Shown here piece after piece: positions 11,046 through 24,260 of a DNA stretch of 64,000 bases. Each line of letters begins with the position of its first letter. The stretch's first letter is position 1. The notes under the pieces are model-generated. The model saw nothing but the letters and a program-made list of their open reading frames with translations. It was not told the DNA's origin and ran no database searches. The position numbers and the translations under genes are program-made. The stretch comes from Macrocybe gigantea. Taxonomy: Eukaryota; Basidiomycota; Agaricomycetes; Agaricales; Callistosporiaceae. Location of the stretch: contig SJRY01000236.1 of NCBI GenBank assembly GCA_011319805.1, forward strand, positions 62,001-126,000. The letters run 5' to 3'.

Positions 11046-14000
11046 CTAAAAGCCAATGTCAGCATGGGCGCATTGCGATCTGAAGAGATCGCACTTCTTA
11101 TTGATTTGGTAAAGAAAGCGTTCGAAATTGACCTTGACCTTGCTGTCGAATAACGAGTAAGATGGACGATTCTCGTACTTTGCTTGCAAAAGATCTTCCA
11201 TTCGAACATCTTCGGAAGCAATCCTGGAGGCGACGCCAAGCATGTTGGATTCCAGAACCAGCTTGAACACTCCAGCAGTGTCCGATGATATCGTCAACTG
11301 GATCTTGTCGAATTGTCGGGGCGAATAGTGATCAATGGAAAGCAGGATGCCTTTATCGTACAGATACTTGGCCGTGTAGAGATAGGATCCAAATTGCGGA
11401 GTCTGCCCCGATCTTTGAAGATCTCGCAAATGGAAGTATTGCTTGGTGAATGGCAACACAAATCGTTTTTTCCTTGCAGCTGTGTCAGTACCGTGGCAAA
11501 GGGAGGTGGACGGTAATTACCCTTTACCACGCTGCATTGTGTTCATAGCCATTTCGACATAGTTATGGTAGCTATTGATTTGTTCCTCAAAATATTTCTT
11601 CCGTTCTGCGAGATGCTTGAGCGCTTCGTTCATGCTTTCCATTTCATGCTGTCGTTGGAGGCGCTTGCGATGTTTGCTCCGGACATCGCCCGCGATGGCG
11701 TTCAGAATACCTTGAAACCCATCGGCTCGGGCAATCTTTCCTTGTTTCTCCAGTTCCAACAGGTTTGAAATTGCGAGTGCTTTGACAGCGGCGAACTTCA
11801 GACTATTCAAATCATTCACATGAGTGCATGGCACGTCTGAGATGTGACATCACCCACGATCGTATATCCTCAAGGCGGTAGGCGTCCGTAGCGGCGGTTG
11901 AAGGTTGTCGCCTTGGATGCCTTGCTTGTTCACTTTCTAGTTCAGCATCGAGGATATCTTCCCAGACACGCTCATCAGCATCTGTGACAGGTTGCATGAG
12001 AGACTGGAGGAGGTCTTGGGCCGGTTGAACACGTAGAATGGCCAGAACGCCGCGCTTAGCTTGAACCCAGAGAGTCTTCTCTTCAGCATGAGGATCTGCA
12101 AGTTAAAGAGATCAGTAAATTGGCTTTAGTTATTCTCTATGTTCCTTTGTACAGACCTCGGACATCTGCAAAACGATTAGTCAGTTCAAGAGTGATGGCT
12201 TGGTCTCGGGCATCTTTGAGTTCTTCGCTCAGATTTGGCACTCCGTCTAACTCAGTAAGGATAACCCGCAAGGTATCATTAGGATCAGACGCCTATCCGC
12301 AGGATATCAATAACGGCGCTAAACGCAAAGGAAAGACGAACAATCTGGTCTTGATACTGTGACAATAGACCATGAATGGTATATATCTCGTTTGGCGAGA
12401 TATAGATAGGTTTCGGCTGGACCGTGACATCGAGAAACTCGTGTGCATGGAAGTATGACTCGAGATCTGGGACGTCGGCAACTACGGAGTACGAGTTCAA
12501 CAGGAAGTACCATGCATCGTGATATAAATAAGCGTACTTTCAAGCATCCACGCAGAAATTTCACCGATAGCCTTGTTAACATAGTCATTAATTGGCACAT
12601 ACATCGGATGGTCATCGCCAAAAACGGCGCCACTTGTTATCTGCGTCAAGACTCGTGAGATTTGGGCCAAGTTTTTCCTGGCGGGAACGTCGATAGTCTT
12701 TGACACTATGTCGAATGTCTCAGGGGTCCTTGAACGTGATCAATGAGTTGCGAAACCGTGCCAAAACAAATGCACCGCTCACACAATCGCGGGATTGACA
12801 TAACGATAATACACCAATCGACCAACGCACGCCGCACATGCCGCATCAGAAGCGTCAGGAAATTTCTCCTACACGTTAAGAGGGAAGACTCAGGCAATAG
12901 CTTTCAACCTATACTCTTTTGACGTACCCGAAGCTGAACTAGAGTTTCTCGGGCCAAGTACCTCATGTTATAAGGCATTTTCCTGGTCGACTGTTTCATT
13001 GCTGCGACGAAAGTTTCGGTCCACCATTGTAGTACTTGGAGGTCTTGACAAACAGAATGAAAGAAAGCATGACAGCGATGGCTGTGACACTTACGGCGGA
13101 TGAATATTGGTCTTGTGTCGACATCTCGTGTAGCGTCCCTGAATGAAATTTCTTTCGGCTGCCGACTAGGAATACCGGATCGCATTTCCTCCAGTTCGAC
13201 TCTGGCCTTATAGATCTGGAGCTGATCAGGACTCGCGTGACGATATGATAGTGCAGACGCATACGAGAGTGGGATCGACCTCCAGATCGAGGTCATCGCT
13301 TCCAATGACCTCTTGGATCAGACTTTGAAACGTTTCGCGCACGTATACGTTTTGCTTTGGGCGCACGTAATGTACCGCAATGTTGATATACATTGGGTGC
13401 CCATGGATAACATCTGTTATGCGGGTAGCTGCTGATATTTCTTCTCGAATAGCAAGCTGGAAGACAGGTCAGCATCAAGATACCTAAAGCGCGCCGATAC
13501 GAACCTGGAAGAGCTTCAGCAGCAGATAGTCTTCCCTTCGATCTTGTCCGTATCCGAAGAGAGTCAAAACAACCCTTTCCACAAACCGGCGACTTTTTTC
13601 AGACACCCTATCCGATGACAAGAGAATGAGCAAGCGGCTGAGATACTCGCCCCTGGATTGCAATAGGTAAAATAGCTGCTGGTACAGCTCGAGTTTGCGG
13701 CGTGCCCTCTGATCAAGAGTGTTCGGTCCGGAGAAAGGATCGCCATGCGCGGCGAGAAGCGATATTCGAGCCGCATGAGCAGCTGCGTTATCGCCACCGT
13801 GCCTTCTCTTCGCCTTAACGAGATCGTCAAAAGATTTGGCATTTTGGACTACCAGGGCGATCTTGACATCCAAGTCGTTGACGTCGTTTTCTAAGGCCTG
13901 ATTCTCTCGAATGCTCTCGACGACCCTTTTTCTAAGTCTTTCGATCTTGATCTCCTCTTGAAAGTCCGCTTCTGAATCATCCAAGAGGTGCACGAAATTC

Positions 14001-17000
14001 TTGATTGTGCTAACTGACACATTCTTCCCAAGAGTGAGTTGTCGGTATTGTTCTCTGGTTTCCTTGGCTCGGAATAACGACTGTATCTTGACGACTTGGT
14101 TGAGGTTCGCCTTGTAGTATTCCATCTTTTGTCGGAACGTTCGGCGCACGAGTGCGCCTCGAAACATGGCTTGCAAGTAGGAAGCAACACCGTGACTTCT
14201 CTGGAGATGATCTTTCCATGCGATGAAGTCTCGACGGATCAGCATCCTGCGTATTGTGCTCTGCAGACCTATAACGTCTGGAACCGTAAATTCTATTTGG
14301 CGGTTCAGTTCTCGGTGTCGTTTGCGAGCTATGGTTGCTCGCGCGCGCGCTTGAAGGATTGTGACAGCGTTGACAGTCTTTACTTCGGTGAAGACTTTAT
14401 TCATGTCGTGGCGTTCTCGGCGAGTCAGAGTTGCACGTGCACGGGCTTGAAAATCAACTACCACTGCAGTAGCTTTACGAAGACCGCGTATGAGAGTAAG
14501 AAGCCGTTTTCTCGCTAAATAGGTGCGCGCGGCTGCCTGGGTATGCACAACCACATCTGTAATATCGTTCAGCTTCGCCAACCGCGAATGGAGCTCCATT
14601 TGCACCAAGACACGCCGACATTGAGCCTGCAACTTGACGTATATAGGTTCATGACGGTTGATCAAGTCTCGGAACCGCGAGGAAGCAAGCCGCAACAGAG
14701 AACCCCGAGATTGGGCTTGCAGCATGATTATGGAGGCCCCGATAATCGGTCGGGTGAACGACTTCGCCAATTCCATGTGCCGTTTCTGCAGAAGGCGTGC
14801 ACGAGCGGTGGCCTGAAGTTCGATAATCGATGTCCTGCTTTTTCTCATGGCAGTTTTGAGCCGATGGAACCGCCGACGTTGGATCACGCCTCTAACTTGT
14901 GCTTGAATTTTCATGAAAAGCAGTATCGACCCTCTGATGCGGCGAACATAACGAAGCCAGTGGCGCTGTAGGAGAATTCTGCGACAGATGGCTTGTAGCA
15001 TGACAATCCGAGGAGTGATAGACTCGGTCGAACTCCGAAGTTGCCGCAACCGTCTGCGGAGGAGGATACCCCTGCACACAGATTGAATAGCCGGAATATA
15101 TCGTTGCCCGTGACCAATGCGATCCATCAAATCAGCAAGACATTGGCGTGCTCTAGCACCTCGACAAAGTGCTTGCACAGCAATGATAGATGCTTCAGAC
15201 TCGAGCAGCAAGCGGTCACGACCTGGAGACGATTAAAAAACTTTATACTCCCGAGTATACTGGCAAACTCACGTTCTTCTTCAGTCTCGATCTCTGGCTC
15301 TGGTTCTTCGTTGATTTCCTTCGCCAATTCACGACCAACACTACCAAAGTTGGGCATAGTGACGCCGGAATCATTTAGGCCTTTCTGTGTCTTGGTCAAC
15401 TGGTCATCTGAGAAATGGAGGTGACCAAGGAGGTTGCCAATGCGTTGTGCCATTCCACGGCGCGCAAGTAAGTGGCTATAGCTCCGGTTAATTGAGGGTA
15501 TGATATACAACCGCTATCCTCATACCTCAAAGCGTGAATACAGTAGATAACCTTTGGGAGGTTCTTTTTCTCATATAAATCTGTAAGTTCGAAGATGAAA
15601 CCCTAGACAATCAAAAATGAGACCAAAGAATGCATGAAACATGATATAAACGCACCTCGGGAGACCAACACTCCTAACAAATTCAAAAAAGTGATTTATG
15701 TTGTCCGAATGTCGATAATCGAGTTTGGGTGCCTGAACAAAATGAGTTAGAGGATGCCTGACTAGATAGAACGTACTGACTTCATAAATTCTCCTCACTG
15801 CGGCTTCTCCTTGAAAAGCTCTCACAAGCTTAGCCAGTATCACACCGTTTCTTAATCCCTCTTCCATGTCAACAATGCCAAATCCGAGTTCTTCACCAAG
15901 GCAACCTTCAATCCATTCCTTAGCCTCGCCGACGTGGCAGAGGTATTCGTATGCCTGGAGCAGGTGTCTCTGAATGTCAGCCCAGATTCCGTATCCGAAT
16001 CGAGCAGCGGGCAAAGGAGAGTTTGGAGCACTTGGAGCCTTCAATTGGGGCCTTCCGGGCAAGCCAGCGACATCCTCTGCATCGGGCACAAGATCCTGCC
16101 TGAGATGGGCATCCACAGGAAATGCAGATTCAGTCTGGCGATCGTGTATTCGCCTATCTCGATCTCGATCGCCAGGTGTGCGCTCAGAGTCGGCTTGATC
16201 CCTTTCCCAACCCACATCAACATCGCCACTAGCTATACGGGGAAGATGCCCTATCTTTCGACTTCCGCCAATATTACTGAGATAGGTGGACGCTTTCTTG
16301 TTGGTCATATAAGAGCTCCGGTACGATCTCGGTGACATCACGGAACTTAGAGATGACGGTGTTTGAGAAGAGTTTGTGAGATCTTCGACTGAGCCAGAGA
16401 GCGATCGGGAAAGGTTTGACGATGACGGGCGCTGCGCGAATTTATCTACAACGTACGGACTTTGTGGGACACCGTAAAGAGAATTCGGCCGGCGACGAGG
16501 AGTTGATGTTAGAGGTGCGGTCGTATGGCTGGCTGAAGTGATTACATGGGATGGTGAAGTAGAAACAAATGACGGTCTGATTGGTGTTTCCATTGTATTG
16601 GATCGGCGCGCCCTAGAAGGTGGCTGTGGGGTATTCAAAGGTGGTGGGTTCTCAGACGAAGTCGATATGAAGGATGAATCTGCGAAAGGTGGGGGAGTGC
16701 CATCACGGAACGACAAGGGAGCTTCTACGCTGACGCCAGTAGTATTCGGTGACAATGGGTATGCGTTAAGGGTCGCCGGTAACGTTCGCCTTTTAAGTGC
16801 TCTCTTCTCTGCTTCGACGACGAATTCTGGCTTTGGCGACGCCGAGCCAGGCCGTTGACCAGATGTCGGCGAGATCGTGATAAGGTCGCTGGGACCAGAA
16901 TTATCGAGAGCGTGTGACCTAGGATGAATATTGTCTTTTGCAGGGGTGGCACTGCTTTCTTCCATGGACTCATCTCTGATGCGCTCCTCCCATTTGCCCC

Positions 17001-17238
17001 GAACCATGTCCAAGCTCTGCCCAAGACGATGGTTTGTCCACCTTCGCTGGGAACCTCCGGTAGGCGAATTCAAAATCCCATTTCCAGACTGCGAATTACG
17101 ACGAGACAAGGGACTGCCCGCTCCTTTGGTAGACGATGTTCGTTCGAGAAGGCGCGTCTGGTATGCGAAAGGACCCGGAGGAGGGCTGGTCCTCGACCTC
17201 ATGAACAGGTCAGAGGTATTGGTAGATTTGTTATCCAT
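11046..17238 (-). CDS. IQGAP family cytokinesis/actin scaffold
   Basis: A scaffold of roughly 1,800 residues related to fission yeast Rng2 and budding yeast Iqg1, which organise the actomyosin ring and bind calmodulin-like light chains. The ATG at 17238 opens a Ser/Pro-rich region of about 400 residues. A calponin-homology actin-binding domain follows (FGYGIWADIQRHLLQAYEYL, GLRNGVILAKLVRAFQGEAA, DYRHSDNINHFFEFVRSVGL). Next is a helical arm with at least 13 IQ-like repeats in one long exon (13484-15211), for example KIQAQVRGVIQRRRF and KIQSLFRAKETREQY. Then come the RasGAP-related domain (LQVLQWWTETFVAAMKQS, MPYNMRYLARE) and the RasGAP C-terminal domain (ADGFQGILNAIAGDVRSKHR, LPFTKQYFHLRDLQRSGQ), ending at 11046. 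An apparent frame change near 11840 is explained by a normal intron between EDIRS and LKFAAVKALAIS. The RasGAP-like domain is expected to bind rather than switch off GTPases. Confidence 0.93.
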
Positions 17239-17351
17239 AGTGAGCCACTTTCATTCAGAATGAAAGCTAGGTGGCGAGACGAGAAACGTTAAAGGTATGA
17301 GCCACAGTGGCGAGGCAGAGGACTCGATGATATTGCAATGAGCCGATAAGC

Positions 17352-17381
17352 CTGTTGCCAAACACGCTGTTGCCAAACATG
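17352..17381. repeat. Tandem 15-bp direct repeat in the IQGAP/VIP1 divergent promoter
   Basis: CTGTTGCCAAACA followed by CG (17352-17366) is repeated at once with TG in the last two positions (17367-17381), so 14 of 15 bases agree. A GTCACGTG site (17389-17396), the core bound by Cbf1-class bHLH factors, lies just beyond it. The whole shared promoter between the two start codons is only 216 bp. The role of the repeat is unknown. Confidence 0.55.
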
Positions 17382-17454
17382 CATTAACGTCACGTGCCAG
17401 AATACGTCCCTTTGAGACCACTCTGCTAAAGCACGGTTTCTGTGCTACCTCGCC

Positions 17455-20400
17455 ATGCATCAGTGGGAACGCCAGTCGCGGTCAGGTCCATACCTGGGTT
17501 CCCCTGAGAAGTCTTCTCCTCGCTCAAGCTCCATTTTTACGAGATCTTCTTCGCCCTCTTCAGTCGGTTCCTTTTCCGATTTCGTCACTCCTCATGACCA
17601 TAGAGATACCAGGTGTGTATTCTTTATTCTTATCTCCTTATGCCTATTCTCAAACGCCGCGATAGGATGACTCCGAAAGTAACTTTAGGAGTTTGCGCAA
17701 TGGACATTAAAGCACGGAGTAAAGCAATGAGAGAAATATTGACGAGGTTGGTCGAGAGGTCGAGAGGGGCGATTGAAGTAAAAGTATTTGGAGACAAAGT
17801 AATACTGGATGAGGGTGAGATTTCATTTTTTATGATTATATCGCTATGTGACTAAATTTTGCTTTTTGTTAGATGTCGAGAATTGGCCTCGTTGCGATGT
17901 CCTCATATCATTCTTCTCGACTGATTTTCCGTTGGACAAAGCCATTTCTTATGTCAAGTTGAGAAAACCATTCTGCATTAATGAACTTGCGCCGCAGGCT
18001 TTGTTGTGGGATAGACGATTGGTTGGAGCTGTTCTAGACCATCTCAATGTGCCGACTCCCGAACGCATTGAGGTCTCTCGGGATGGCGGCCCCAAAGTTG
18101 ATAGTGAACTTATCGAAGTTATGAAGGAGCGCTTGGGAATCGTGCTCGGGGGATTTGTCGTCACGCCCGAAGTTGAATTGCGAGAGGATGGGAATGCAAT
18201 TATCGTCGACGGACAAGTCATGGAGAAACCGTTCGTGGAAAAGCCTGTCAGTGGCGAGGACCACAATGTTTACATCTACTTCCGTGGTGGTGGCGGACGC
18301 CGTTTATTCAGAAAAGTAGTCTCTTTTTTTTCCTGTCGTCCTTATCCGCATATTGATTTTGTTTCTTTAAGGTCGGAAACAAATCCAGCGAGCTAGACTC
18401 GTCCCTCAGTCAGCCACGAACCGATGGGTCATATATATATGAACGGTTTATCGATGTCGATAACTCTGAAGATATCAAGGTTTACACCGTTGGCAAAGAA
18501 TACACGCATGCAGAAACGCGTAAATCGCCCGTCGTGGATGGTGTTGTCAGACGGAATATAGAAGGCAAAGAAATACGGTACGAAATCCAACATCTATCTT
18601 TCATATTCACCACCCGATCTTCATTAGGTTCATCACGCGACTTACTGAGGAAGAGAAGATATGGGCTGATAAAATCTGCGAAGGATTTGGACAGCGCGTG
18701 TGTGGCTTCGACTTGTTGCGCTGCGACGGCGGACGTCATAGCCGTGTCATCGATGTCAACGGCTGGAGCTTTGTGAAAGGAAATGATTCATATTACGGTG
18801 AGAGAAATTGTTTCAATGCTCCTTCGCTTTAACTTACTATAGTATGCTGCAGACAAAGCTGCTGACATTCTCGCAGCGCTGTGCATGCGATACTCTCACT
18901 CGCTAGAACGACCTTTACCACCAGCAGAGGCTTCATCCCAAGAACACCCGATATGGCTATTGAAGGCCAATGTTACCGTCTTTCGTCATGCAGATCGCAC
19001 TCCCAAGGCGAGTCCATCCATCTCTTGTTTCTGTGCTCTACGTGACCCTTGCGCAGCAAAAGTTGAAATTCAACTTTCCGATTGGCGAAGGTTGGACCCA
19101 GCCTTTCGTCACTCTTCTGAACGGGGAAACAGAGGAAATCATTTTACGAGAGAAGGAACAGTTAATTCTCATTGCTCATGCCGTAGACGAAGCCCGAAGG
19201 TTGGGGGCTGATGGGGAGGAGTTGATGAAGCTGACGCAACTGAACACTGCCCTCCATAAGAAAATCAACCTTCCGGGCACCAAGGCCCAACTCAAGCCTG
19301 TGTACTCAAAACGGCAGCCAGGTCAACCGAGGAAACTGACCAAACTGACTCTTGTCTTCAAGTGGGGTGGCGAGGTGCGCAAGCACATTTCTAGCAGCCT
19401 AGTCACACTAACTCCATATCAGTTCACGCATTCTGCGAGATACCAGTCCCGCGATCTAGGTGAAAATATGAAGAAGGATATTTCAATTATGAGTATGTCC
19501 TTTATAACAACAGTATGCAATGGTCCTGAGTTTCTCTAGATAAGGAAGTTTTACAGAACGTTAAAGTAGGTGCCGAAACAACCTGTTCCCGAATTGATCT
19601 GACACATAAATCATAGATATTCACTTCCTCTGAACGACGAGTAATTGCTTCGGCTGAGATTTTCGCTGCGGCTTTACTCGATCCCCAGCAACCTAGCTAT
19701 CTTACGCAGCAGTCATTATCACCTGCGAAAAGTTCATCGGACAACGTCTATGCCGAAACTTACTCGAATCAGTATAATCACATACAACAACAATCACCCA
19801 TTAAGCTCATTGTCCGCAAAGACCTTTTGGATGATTCAAATGCCGCCAAGGATCTTATGGATGATGTCAAGAAAAGACTGAAGAATCTTCTTCGACCTGG
19901 TGAGCCGGAGAAAAGACCAGAACTTACTTGGCCCAAAAGTATGAAAAAGGAACCAGTGGAGGTTGTCAAAGTGAGCGATATCGATGTTTGAACTGTGATC
20001 CGTCTTGAAGTGATGCCCTCATACCAATTCAGGAAGTTATCGAACTCTTAAGCGCATTCAGAGACATCATGCGTCGAAATTTCGAGGTTCTTGACGTAGA
20101 CAAGATTCAAGAACGATGGTAACACGTCTTCCGAGGTACAATAGAGCCGTATGCTAATTATCCGGCACAGGTGCTGCGGTGATGAACCTTGGCTGTTTAG
20201 GGAAAGATGGGAAAAACTATTTGAGGATTTCTGTGATGTTAAACAGGAAAAATTCGACCCGTCACGAGTACGTTTAACGTTTAATACTGGAAACATACTC
20301 ACGTACCATCTCGACCGGAAGGTGTCCGAACTCTATGATACCATAAAGTATTGTGCACTCCATCATCGAACTTTCCTTTTTGCCATCTTCGATGAGCACG

Positions 20401-21234
20401 CATGCGAGAATGGGATACATCCACCTCACGATAGAAAACTACACGAGCTATACGGCAGAGCTAAAGCTCTATTTGATCTTGTCGCACCTCAAGAATACGG
20501 GATCGAACCTGACGAAAAGTGAGTCGAAGACTTTGGGCCAGAAACATCAATGTCTAATATCCTTGAAGAGAGGAAATCGGTGTCTTAACATCTTTACCAT
20601 TACTTCGAAATGTCGTGGCCGATCTCGAGGCGGCTAGAAATAACGGGAAAAGCTCCTTGACCCTCTACTTCACCAAAGAAAGCCATATCCACACACTAGT
20701 AAACCTCGTCCTGCTGTCAGGACTACCTATCGCCAATCGCCGAATTCCCGAGCTTGACTACGCGGTACGCATAACTTTTTCTGCCTGTAGATATCTCTGA
20801 GCATTCCTCGTGGCATTTAGTCGCACATCACTTTTGAACTCTATGAACGTAATCATGGCAGGGGCAAGTCGGACAAAGAATATTCCATCAAACTGTCCCT
20901 CAGTGAAGGGGCACATTCCTCCAATGTGCTCGACTCCACCTTAGATGCTCGACATTCCCTTAATGTGCAGCCTAGAAGGTATGGATGCCGGCCACCATGA
21001 ACGCAACTCCATTGACACGACACTCCATAGGAAATTGACGCAACATCTACCATATAGTCTGGTTATCGAAAAATTATCAAAACACTTTTATCGCTTAAAC
21101 GAAGTACGCTCCCCATTTCCCTGATTTGTTCGCTACCTAATAGGCAGCATCAGGACGACGAGGCCACAACTGACACGCCCTTCGAATTAATTGATGCCCG
21201 CCCTATTGATACCAGCAGCAGTGATGATACATAA
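17455..21234 (+). CDS. Inositol hexakisphosphate and diphosphoinositol-pentakisphosphate kinase (VIP1/Asp1/PPIP5K)
   Basis: A bifunctional inositol pyrophosphate enzyme of about 1,000 residues. After a Ser-rich leader ([18 protein letters not shown]) comes the ATP-grasp kinase: [99 protein letters not shown] and [11 protein letters not shown]. It makes 1-InsP7 from InsP6. The C-terminal half is a histidine-acid-phosphatase-like domain with [19 protein letters not shown] and later YTSSERRV-type [15 protein letters not shown], expected to hydrolyse 1-InsP7. The protein ends in an acidic tail [18 protein letters not shown]. Introns are numerous. The one at 19008-19056, directly inside the phosphatase motif, uses a GC donor (AAG/GCGAGT). 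No frame break was found. The product controls phosphate homeostasis, polarised growth and microtubules in fungi. Confidence 0.95.
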
Positions 21235-21286
21235 GTCGGCTGTGGCATTGCTCCAACTCTTACGCCCGTCGCACAACTGTGCGGTG

Positions 21287-22130
21287 CTATTCGCCAGTAA
21301 CATCATCGTGTCCTTGCAAACCCAGCTTGGCCAAGCCATCGTTTATTTGTTCTCGGGTCATTTCTTGAAACGCGATGCCAACGACCGGTTTTCCCATCAT
21401 CGATGGATAATCTCTGTCGTATAGGGCTGACGATGACTGCGATAGTAGGGATGATTGTGTTGCCAGAGCAGCAAATGACGCAGTGGAGTTATGATACCTG
21501 TGGACAATAGTTATTTTGTATGGGTGCAGGCACTCCGAGATTGCGAACTCACAGGCTAGGATATGCAACAGTTAAAGAATGATATGCCTGATTATGTTTT
21601 AGAAACGCACTCACCGGAACGCTTCCCTATTCAAACAGTCGGATTCATCAACCTTGTCCAATGCTTGTTTTTTGAAGGCCACCTTGATATAGTGGAGGAC
21701 GTCAAATACATGATGTTCCTTCGGGCTAGTCCAATTGACGAGAGAATGAAACTCAATCTGTGACCAGTCTTACCGCCATGGCCGGAAACGGGCTGCGAGA
21801 TTAAAAGAGCCATCTTGACCGACTAGGGGGTGAAATATGTCTGTCATGAATTGCACCATGGGCGGACGCTCAGGATAGTTGTGTGGGAATGTCAGCCGGA
21901 ATTTGAGAATGGCATCCGCGTAATATCCTTGGATGCAATGGTCAAAAAAACAAGCACCTTCTTGCGTGGCAGACGTTTGCCATACCTTGATGAACAAAGA
22001 GTACACCATCCCAGACCAGGAGGTCCTCTGGTGACGGAACGACATACATACCCAAAGGGCAATGCTTGTTGAATCTTAGAGATGCATATTCGAGAGATAT
22101 TGTCGTGCGTGTTACAGTTGAAACCGGCAT
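21287..22130 (-). CDS. Catalytically inactive E2 variant, AKTIP/FTS-like
   Basis: A ubiquitin-conjugating-enzyme fold starting MPVSTVTRTTISLEYASLRF at 22130. It shows GMYVVPSPEDLLVWDGVLF, GYYADAILKFRLTFPHNYP, PPMVQFMTDIFHPLVGQDGS, FNLAARFRPWRPKEHHVFD and VLHYIKVAFKKQALDKV. The position where an active E2 carries its catalytic cysteine (just after the HPL/FN block) has none, as in human AKTIP/FTS. In animals that protein joins Hook adaptors and FHIP to load endosomes on dynein. An equivalent Hook-FTS-FHIP complex moves early endosomes in filamentous fungi, so that role is likely here. A C-terminal region of about 60 residues (MMGKPVVGIAFQEMTREQIN) follows. It is convergent with VIP1, with only 52 bp between the stop codons. 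Confidence 0.85.
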
Positions 22131-22265
22131 GGCATCGATACGATGGTGACGATAGTGGACTTGTTTTGGGTACAAATACAACGAACAAATGCTCATAAAA
22201 GGCCTATCTACAGGTAAGTAGTAGTACTACAACGGGCCTAGTACGCTGTCGCCGCGGGTGCATTA

Positions 22266-24115
22266 TTACCTGGCATATCCTCCTCTATAGCGAGGGCCAG
22301 AGTCTGGGTACCCAGATCTGTGATCCCGTCGCCGAGAAGAGTGCGTCAAATGAATGGGTTTTTCTGTAGATAATCTCGCCCCAAGCGAACGCCCCCTCGT
22401 CCTCGGTGGACTCCGTTCTATCCTGTCAAGCAGACTCGGCGCCGTTGGGGGAAATTGACCCGCAGTCCGGAAGTGTTCACCAAAAGTGATCTTGCCGGTC
22501 CTCTTCCGATTGTACTGGCTTCGGTTGTGGGCGACATCAGGATTTCCAAACCAATCGTCAGGATCATCGGCCAGTTCCTGCTCTCTTGCGCGAACCCCTA
22601 ATGCAGCAATTATCTTCCTCTTCCCTTCCTTTCCGACGTTCTGCGGCATTCCATCCGCTAGATAAGTATTTGCTTGTTCCAAGTCTCTAGAGCGGACAGT
22701 GGCAGTCAGTTTGAGGTCGGATGCAAAGTCGAAAAAGGGCCCCGATGAAATGTTGTGCATGCTGAAAGCAGATGGCTCTCGAGGCAGATCGGGTTTATGT
22801 GGTAGATATGTACAGTCCTGCAATAAATGTCAGGTTTATCAACACAGAATAAGCTTTTGCGCCTTACATCACCCCAATGCCCCGAATTACCGCAATTATA
22901 ACACCATTCGTCCCCAGCAATATAGCCCTCGCCTCCTTCACCGAAACGCGACTTCTTTTTTTCTTCACGAAGACTAATAGTATACTGTTTTTCTTCATCT
23001 GTAAGATATTCATAGAGACGCCACAAGGTAGGGCATTCCTACAAGTTCAATGAGTTGATTCCCTGCATCGGATGAGCATTCTGACTGACGTTCGTCTTAT
23101 GTATCAACGAGCCACAGCGGTCACAGTCATCGTATCTCCCGCCCGCAGATAGCCTTCTGTTATTCTTGTTGGGACATGTCTGTCGACATGTAAGCGGTAT
23201 GCTATTCGACAGTCCACAGGAGGACAAACCGCATTGATGTGGCCCTTCATACCGCATGTAAAGCAGGTCTTGCTGATAGGGCAGGAACGAGTAGGGTGTT
23301 CATTACGTGCGCCACATGTTAAACACTGGAGCAGAGGCCAGTCATGAGAAATGGAGGAAGAAAAATGGATGTCACAGTAACGAACAATTAGGACCGTACA
23401 AGCTGATGTTCTGTGTGTCCCTTCCTCTCCACAGTGTTTGCAAACTATTCGGCTCTGTTTCTTGCTCGTATCGTCATCAGGCTCATTGAAATAGCGGACC
23501 AGGCCCTCCTGCGAACGTTATCAATGCAAGAGTCTCGAAAACGAATACACGCACTTGGGTATCGTCGTAATCAAGGTAATCAATGTAATCCTCGCGTTCC
23601 GAGTCACCATTTGAAGGCAACGATATTTCCACTGGCACTTCGCCAAAGACAGAAACATGGGGAGGAAGAAGTAATTTTGGCGCTGATTCCTCCGCCAATG
23701 TTGATAACGTCGTTAATTCAGGAAGTGAGAGTAATGGAGACGGATTGAGGTCGATGAAGAATGGCGCATTGGGACCAACAGCATTCGCAAGGATTGAAGA
23801 ACCGGTCAAGGCAAGCATGGGCATGCCGACAACACGTGAGGTGATGTTCTCTGTGTTCGATGCGCATTGACTCGCGTCCGTCACGATATCTTCGGTTTCT
23901 CCATCCTCTACAGACGATCCTTTTACTGGTGTTGAAGCAGCGTTGTCTGCTGAATTTGGTTTACGCTTCTTCCTGCGCGTCTTCTTCTTATCATTCTTCT
24001 GCTTTTGGCTTGAGTTCGATGATCCGGAAGTCGAATTTTGAAGCACAAGCTCCTGACCACCGATGTTCTGGTAGGAAGGCGGCGAGTCCGTCAGGTCGAT
24101 AATCTCGGTTGCCAT
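22266..24115 (-). CDS. CCHC zinc-knuckle protein, AIR1/AIR2-type TRAMP subunit
   Basis: The ATG at 24115 gives MATEIIDLTDSPPSYQNIGG, then a basic patch (KKKTRRKKRKPNS) and an acidic region. Five zinc knuckles follow: CKHCGEEGTHRTSAC, CLTCGARNEHPTRSC, CFTCGMKGHINAVC, CDRCGSLIHKTNEC and CYNCGNSGHWGDDC. An inter-knuckle segment LWRLYEYLTDEE and a basic, Arg/Ser-rich tail follow. Five CCHC knuckles with a well-spaced last one is the AIR1/AIR2 arrangement. These proteins connect RNA to the Trf4/5 poly(A) polymerase and Mtr4 helicase for nuclear RNA surveillance. The LWRLYEY segment after the fourth knuckle is also typical of basidiomycete members. I found no frame break. A generic retroelement Gag knuckle is unlikely, given the intron-rich structure and the five-knuckle spacing. 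Confidence 0.82.
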
Positions 24116-24260
24116 ACAATTTTTTGGCGAGCCTCTGCGGTAGTCCAGGTAAGCTCTACTGTTACATAATACATCACGTGGTAATTTTCCATTTATGATT
24201 AACCCCTCTCGCAGTGAAACAAACGTTTTAATGAGTATAATCATATCTAAGGGGATCTCG

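Noticed and set aside
11800..11870. Frameshift in IQGAP between SWVMSHLRRAM and NDLNSLKF
   Set aside because: A normal GT-AG intron joins EDIRS directly to LKFAAVKALAIS, the expected family sequence.
22266..24115. Retroelement Gag origin for the CCHC protein
   Set aside because: Five knuckles with AIR1/2 spacing, several introns, and no protease, reverse transcriptase or LTR nearby.
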